Part shown: positions 60,681 through 64,000 of the stretch, piece by piece
Numbering within the stretch: the first letter of the stretch is position 1
How the letters are laid out: each line of letters opens with the position of its first letter
The notes under the pieces: generated by a model
Databases searched by the model: none
Seen by the model: only the letters and a program-made list of their open reading frames with translations
What the model was told of the DNA's origin: nothing
NCBI GenBank assembly: GCA_964621185.1
Contig: CAZULM010000003.1
Coordinates: 62,001 to 126,000, forward strand
Direction of reading: 5' to 3'
Source: M3007 sp964621185
GTDB lineage: Bacteria; Bacteroidota; Bacteroidia; Chitinophagales; Saprospiraceae
Length of the DNA: 64,000 nucleotides
Made by a program: the position numbers and the translations under genes

Positions 60681-62357
60681 TCATTTCACCCGTTTCCCCT
60701 CGATCTCCTGTCCCCCCTGATACAACACCATCTTATCCACTTTCCCGTTTTCATCGGGGAAAAACTCGATATCCGCCTCCACAACTTTCAGGAAAAAGCG
60801 GGTGGGCGACGCGGCGAATATCTCGAATTCTGGCTGACCGGTGGCCTGGCATTTCAACTGCGTCCCTGTACGCCGAACGACGATGTTGAAGCCCCGCATC
60901 AGTTCGTATTCTCCCTCAAAAGGCTTGAGCTGGGCTTCGGTCAGTTGTATTTCCGACCGGGCAGCGGGCATTTCCTTGTCGGTTTTTGTCCACGAATTGT
61001 TTTCGGAAACCTTGTCGCTGACATTTGCCCCTACCACTTTTTTGGCGCCTGTCTTTTCCCGAATGAAGGTAATGCGGGCCAGGGAGTTTTCAAAGTAAAA
61101 CTGGTCGGGGCCATAAGGGATGATCTTGAATTTGGTTCCGCCGCTGCGCATGGAATGAAGCTGCCCATCTTCCAAGCTGATGACCCGCTGTTCTTTTTTG
61201 TCGTTTTCATATACCCCCACATATTGTTCCAAGTCTTTTGCTTTTACCGTGATGGGCGTTGGTTGGAATGGCTTCCCAAGCACTAAGGCCGCTATTTTCG
61301 GCGTCAGTTCGCTCGGCGGCTCACAGTCGCAATTGGTGAGTATGGCGATGCATATCCCTTCCTGGGGCAAATACGCCAAATCGCTGAGGAATCCGTGTAT
61401 GCCGCCGCCATGCTCGATGGTGGGGCTGCCCAGGATATTGCCCATTTGCAGGCCATAGCCGTAGTGGGTGTTGGCGCCGTTGGGAAGGATGTACGGCGAA
61501 CAGGCTTTTTTGAGCGATTCGGGCTTTATCACATTGCCTCCATGCAGGGCACGGGTCCAGGTGCTCAGATCCTCAACCGAAGATAGCAAGGAGCCGGCGG
61601 CATACGGCTGGGTCATGCTCAAAAATTCGGCGTTGGCGTAAGCGCCGTCCACATTGGCTTTGGAATACCCCGCTGCCCGGTTTTTGATGACTGGCTTTGT
61701 GTCGCCGTAATAGGAGTTTTTCATGCCCAGGGGCTTGAACAAATGTTCTGTCACGTATTCGGCGTACGTCTGCCCGGATACTTTTTCAATGATCACGCCG
61801 AGCAGGATGTAGCCGGAGTTGTTGTAGCGCCACTCCGCGTCCGGCTCAAAATCCATCGGCTCGTTTTTGAAATAATCGACAAGCTCTAAGGGCGTAAAAT
61901 CGCGGCGCTGCTCCTGGCCATCCCATTTTTGCATGCTCGTGTAGCTCTTGATGCCCGAAGTATGGGTCAGCAAATGCTCCACGGTGATTTTTTTCCCGCC
62001 GGTGGGGTAATCGGGCAAAAACTTGGTAAGGTCGTCGTTCAGCGAGAGCTTGCCTTGTTCCACCAGCTGCAAAATAGCAACTGCCGTGAACTGCTTGGTG
62101 ACGGAGCCGATGCGGAAAACATGGTCGGTGCGGAGCGGAACGCCCAGTTCCAGGTTGGCCATGCCGTACGATTTTTCGAATATGGTTTCGCCATTGCGCG
62201 AAACCCGCACGGCAGCACCGGGGCCGTCAGCCTTGAAATGCTCTTTAAAAAGCTTGTCGATGCCGTCGGTGATTTTAGGGTCGAATTTTTGGCCCCTGAG
62301 GCTCGACAGGGAAAGGAAAAGGCTGAATAGCAACAAAAAAATGGGAGTTGGTTTCAT
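60681..62357 (-). CDS. Exported serine hydrolase (beta-lactamase/esterase class C-like)
   Basis: The 558-residue protein has a signal peptide (MKPTPIFLLLFSLFLSLSSL), then the serine beta-lactamase fold of class C/esterase type: SVTK (Ser85, Lys88) in FRIGSVTKQFTAVAI, the Tyr-x-Asn motif EWRYNNSGYILLG (Tyr178, Asn180) and IEHGGGIHGFLSDL (HxG-type motif). A C-terminal region from about residue 370 (LEQYVGVYENDKKEQRV, PFEGEYELMRGFNIV) holds two DUF3471-like beta-domains. The substrate, a peptide or ester, is unknown. It probably acts in the periplasm. Confidence 0.88.
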   Translation of the reverse strand: MKPTPIFLLLFSLFLSLSSLRGQKFDPKITDGIDKLFKEHFKADGPGAAVRVSRNGETIFEKSYGMANLELGVPLRTDHVFRIGSVTKQFTAVAILQLVEQGKLSLNDDLTKFLPDYPTGGKKITVEHLLTHTSGIKSYTSMQKWDGQEQRRDFTPLELVDYFKNEPMDFEPDAEWRYNNSGYILLGVIIEKVSGQTYAEYVTEHLFKPLGMKNSYYGDTKPVIKNRAAGYSKANVDGAYANAEFLSMTQPYAAGSLLSSVEDLSTWTRALHGGNVIKPESLKKACSPYILPNGANTHYGYGLQMGNILGSPTIEHGGGIHGFLSDLAYLPQEGICIAILTNCDCEPPSELTPKIAALVLGKPFQPTPITVKAKDLEQYVGVYENDKKEQRVISLEDGQLHSMRSGGTKFKIIPYGPDQFYFENSLARITFIREKTGAKKVVGANVSDKVSENNSWTKTDKEMPAARSEIQLTEAQLKPFEGEYELMRGFNIVVRRTGTQLKCQATGQPEFEIFAASPTRFFLKVVEADIEFFPDENGKVDKMVLYQGGQEIEGKRVK

Positions 62358-62448
62358 TGTGTAGCATTATATTTTTTGTTAAAAACAGTGTAGGCTTACC
62401 GCTGATTAGAAAGGGCGCACATTTTCCTTTTCACTACAGAGTTGTATC

Positions 62449-62571
62449 CACCACAGAGTTGCACAGAGTTCCGCAGAGGTTCCACAGAGTAATAGCGGCT
62501 TCGCCGCATTTTGAGCCCGTTTAAAAAATCTTCTGTGGAACCTCTGCGGAACTCTGTGCAACTCTGTGGTG
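62449..62571. repeat. 40-bp perfect inverted repeat of CACAGAG-type units
   Basis: The arm 62449-62488 (CACCACAGAGTTGCACAGAG onward) is the exact reverse complement of 62532-62571, with a 43-base spacer holding a small GCGGCTTCGCCGC hairpin. The arms are built from CACAGAG, GCAGAGG and related units. It lies between the serine hydrolase gene and the membrane protein gene. Confidence 0.93.
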
Positions 62572-62583
62572 AATATTCTGTAT

Positions 62584-63441
62584 TCATAATTTTCGACCAA
62601 CACCAATCCTTGAAATACCGGCATACACCATTTGCCGGATTTGGATGCGGCAGAACACAAAAACTTGTTGCAGCACAAAAACCACGAGGATCAACATGGC
62701 GGAGGTCATGCCCGTGAGCGCTTCCGCGACGAAATAGCAAAGCAACAGCAACAACTGAAGGCCGATAAAACCAGCCATCAGCGCCATAAAAGAAGCCTTG
62801 TTTTTTCGGAAACTGCGCCATCCCGCCCAGATACTGCCAAACGCTGAACCGCCCTTTTCCAAGTGTTGCACCCGGCTCAGCACCGACCAGACAAACAGTT
62901 CTACAAAGCCGAGCAGCCACAGCGCCAGTATCAGCATGACCAACCACACGGCATATTTTTCGGACGAGAAAAATTGCAGCGAAGGCTGAAAGAACATGGC
63001 TATAGGCAAAAACAGGAGCATCGTCCACAAGCCTGCAAAGAAGAGGAACACCAAGCTTATCTTCAAAAAAGCGAAAAAATGGGCGGCGCCGTTTTTCCAG
63101 AATCCGACCCCAGACGCTTGCTCGGGGGCGTGCACACAGTACAACAAGCCCCCGTCTGTAAACACCGAAAACAGCAGCCATGCCAGCAACAGCCAGCGCA
63201 ATTGCCCGATTAAAGGGGTGATGGAAGCGCCGTGCACCTTCAAAAAATCGGTGACGACCGTGTGGTCGTAATTATGCAGCAACTTGTTGATTTCCAAGGA
63301 ATTCCCGATGGAAGCCTGCATCACGTCATATACCTGCATGCCCACCGTGAGCGCCAGGCACAGCTGTAAAAAATACACAATCCCGGCAATACGCCACTGG
63401 CGAGTGGCCACTATGATGCTGTGCCAAAAAATGCTTTTCAA
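62584..63441 (-). CDS. Multi-pass membrane protein, unknown function
   Basis: The 285-residue protein has about six hydrophobic helices (WRIAGIVYFLQLCLALTVGM, LLLAWLLFSVFTDGGLLYCV, LVFLFFAGLWTMLLFLPIAM, VWLVMLILALWLLGFVELFV, ALMAGFIGLQLLLLLCYFVA, LILVVFVLQQVFVFCRIQI) and a short basic C-terminus. The pattern resembles small membrane proteins often placed next to thrC in Bacteroidota, but I cannot name a family. It is divergent from thrC. Confidence 0.75.
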   Translation of the reverse strand: MKSIFWHSIIVATRQWRIAGIVYFLQLCLALTVGMQVYDVMQASIGNSLEINKLLHNYDHTVVTDFLKVHGASITPLIGQLRWLLLAWLLFSVFTDGGLLYCVHAPEQASGVGFWKNGAAHFFAFLKISLVFLFFAGLWTMLLFLPIAMFFQPSLQFFSSEKYAVWLVMLILALWLLGFVELFVWSVLSRVQHLEKGGSAFGSIWAGWRSFRKNKASFMALMAGFIGLQLLLLLCYFVAEALTGMTSAMLILVVFVLQQVFVFCRIQIRQMVYAGISRIGVGRKL

Positions 63442-63467
63442 AGTATTATCCTGTTAAATTTAGCAAG

Positions 63468-63475
63468 CAAAATTA
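63468..63475 (-). promoter_or_regulatory. -7 box (TAATTTTG) for the membrane protein gene
   Basis: TAnnTTTG match 27 nt before the ATG at 63441. Confidence 0.35.
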
Positions 63476-63537
63476 GTAAAATCTGCAAAAGAACACCCTG
63501 CTGGCTCCATCTTTGCAGCGCCAAGCGCTACGTCCAC

Positions 63538-63569
63538 ATTATCAAATTATCCCATTATCAAATTATCAA
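63538..63569. repeat. Octanucleotide tandem array (ATTATCAA) just before thrC
   Basis: Four 8-mers (ATTATCAA, with one ATTATCCC) end 7 bases before the thrC start codon at 63577. Confidence 0.9.
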
Positions 63570-63576
63570 ATTAATA

Positions 63577-64000
63577 ATGCAGTACTACAGCCTCCACAAC
63601 AAAGCCCATTCGGTCAGCTTCGAAACGGCTATTGTGAACGGACTTGCCCCCGACGGCGGCTTGTATTTCCCGGAATCGATCAGGCCCTTGCCCCAATCCT
63701 TCTTTGACGAAATTGAGCAGTACAGCCACCCTGAAATCGCTTTTCAGGCAATCCGGCAGTTTGTAGGCAACGCTATTCCTGCCGCTACCCTGCGCCAAAT
63801 ACTGGAAGAGACCCTGAGCTTCGAATTTCCCCTGGTACAGCTGGGCAACAAAATATACGCCCTGGAATTGTTCCACGGCCCCACCCTGGCATTCAAGGAC
63901 GTGGGCGCCCGATTTATGTCGCGCTGCTTAGGCTATTTCAACCGGGGCAGCCAGCGCGAGGTTACCGTGCTGGTAGCCACCTCGGGCGATACCGGCAGCG
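63577..64000 (+). CDS. thrC: Threonine synthase (5' part, runs off the window)
   Basis: ThrC converts O-phosphohomoserine to threonine with PLP. The first 141 residues match the family: MQYYSLHNKAHSVSFETAIV, NGLAPDGGLYFPESIRPLP, FPLVQLGNKIYALELFHGPT and the PLP-binding LAFKDVGARFMSR (Lys in AFKD), followed by VATSGDTGS at the window edge. The ATG at 63577 follows an octamer array. Confidence 0.95.
   Translation, partial: MQYYSLHNKAHSVSFETAIVNGLAPDGGLYFPESIRPLPQSFFDEIEQYSHPEIAFQAIRQFVGNAIPAATLRQILEETLSFEFPLVQLGNKIYALELFHGPTLAFKDVGARFMSRCLGYFNRGSQREVTVLVATSGDTGS

Noticed and set aside
1..64000. tRNA, rRNA or phage genes
   Set aside because: No T-loop-like sequences with matching arms, no rRNA segments and no phage structural or integrase genes were found on either strand.

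Overview
The window looks like a chromosomal segment of a Bacteroidota bacterium, most likely from the Saprospiria/Saprospiraceae side of the phylum; the phylum is well supported and the family is an inference. Evidence: a PorX-type response regulator of the type IX secretion system (T9SS), several proteins ending in T9SS sorting domains, a gliding-motility-type C-terminal domain, an LpxC-FabZ fusion, OmpA/PD40 envelope proteins, few Shine-Dalgarno sites, and many TAnnTTTG promoter boxes just upstream of start codons. No rRNA or tRNA gene was found. A run of 100 N at 52832-52931 marks an assembly join.

Layout. 1-8 kb: the tail of a T9SS cargo protein, a DUF3108 protein, an OmpA protein, a Glu/Leu-type dehydrogenase divergent from an arginase-fold protein without obvious metal ligands, a PIN-type toxin-antitoxin pair whose toxin lacks its first catalytic aspartate, and murF. 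8-20 kb: envelope and secreted proteins (a vWA protein, a DUF1800-DUF1501 operon, a FadL-like porin, a low-complexity Trp/Tyr then Arg/Ser protein), a wrecked TonB-dependent receptor, and proS. 20-34 kb: a Crp-like regulator with a methyltransferase, a secreted-protein gene split by a repeat, porX divergent from an HD hydrolase, a repeat protein with a peptidoglycan-binding end, a frameshifted T9SS cargo gene, an M20 amidohydrolase, a beta-barrel protein, a BASS transporter and glutaryl-CoA dehydrogenase. 34-46 kb: lipid A genes (lpxC-fabZ, lpxA) with an ABC ATPase, a PD40-OmpA protein, a GH2 beta-mannosidase, a CotH-family protein, a DUF1801 protein and an AT-rich restriction-modification pair. 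46-64 kb: an RND pump, a fatty-acid-hydroxylase-type protein, a secreted metalloprotease, an AAA/DUF4143 ATPase, purF divergent from purC, an AT-rich two-gene cassette with a nucleotidyltransferase-like protein, a serine hydrolase, a membrane protein and the start of thrC.

Working together. porX and the T9SS cargo genes belong to the export pathway of the phylum. lpxC-fabZ and lpxA make the lipid A precursor. purF and purC share one intergenic region. The restriction-modification pair, the PIN pair and the nucleotidyltransferase-like cassette are small accessory islands.

The most distinctive feature is the non-coding DNA. There are at least ten long, often perfect, inverted repeats with no transposase nearby. 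One is a 54-bp perfect palindrome whose centre matches the parS chromosome-partition consensus. A 100-104 bp repeat occurs twice, each time inside a gene, and removing it rejoins the reading frame in both. A related 105-bp repeat occurs twice between genes. Heptamer or octamer tandem arrays lie directly in front of the start codons of proS and thrC and next to the 5' end of the metalloprotease gene.
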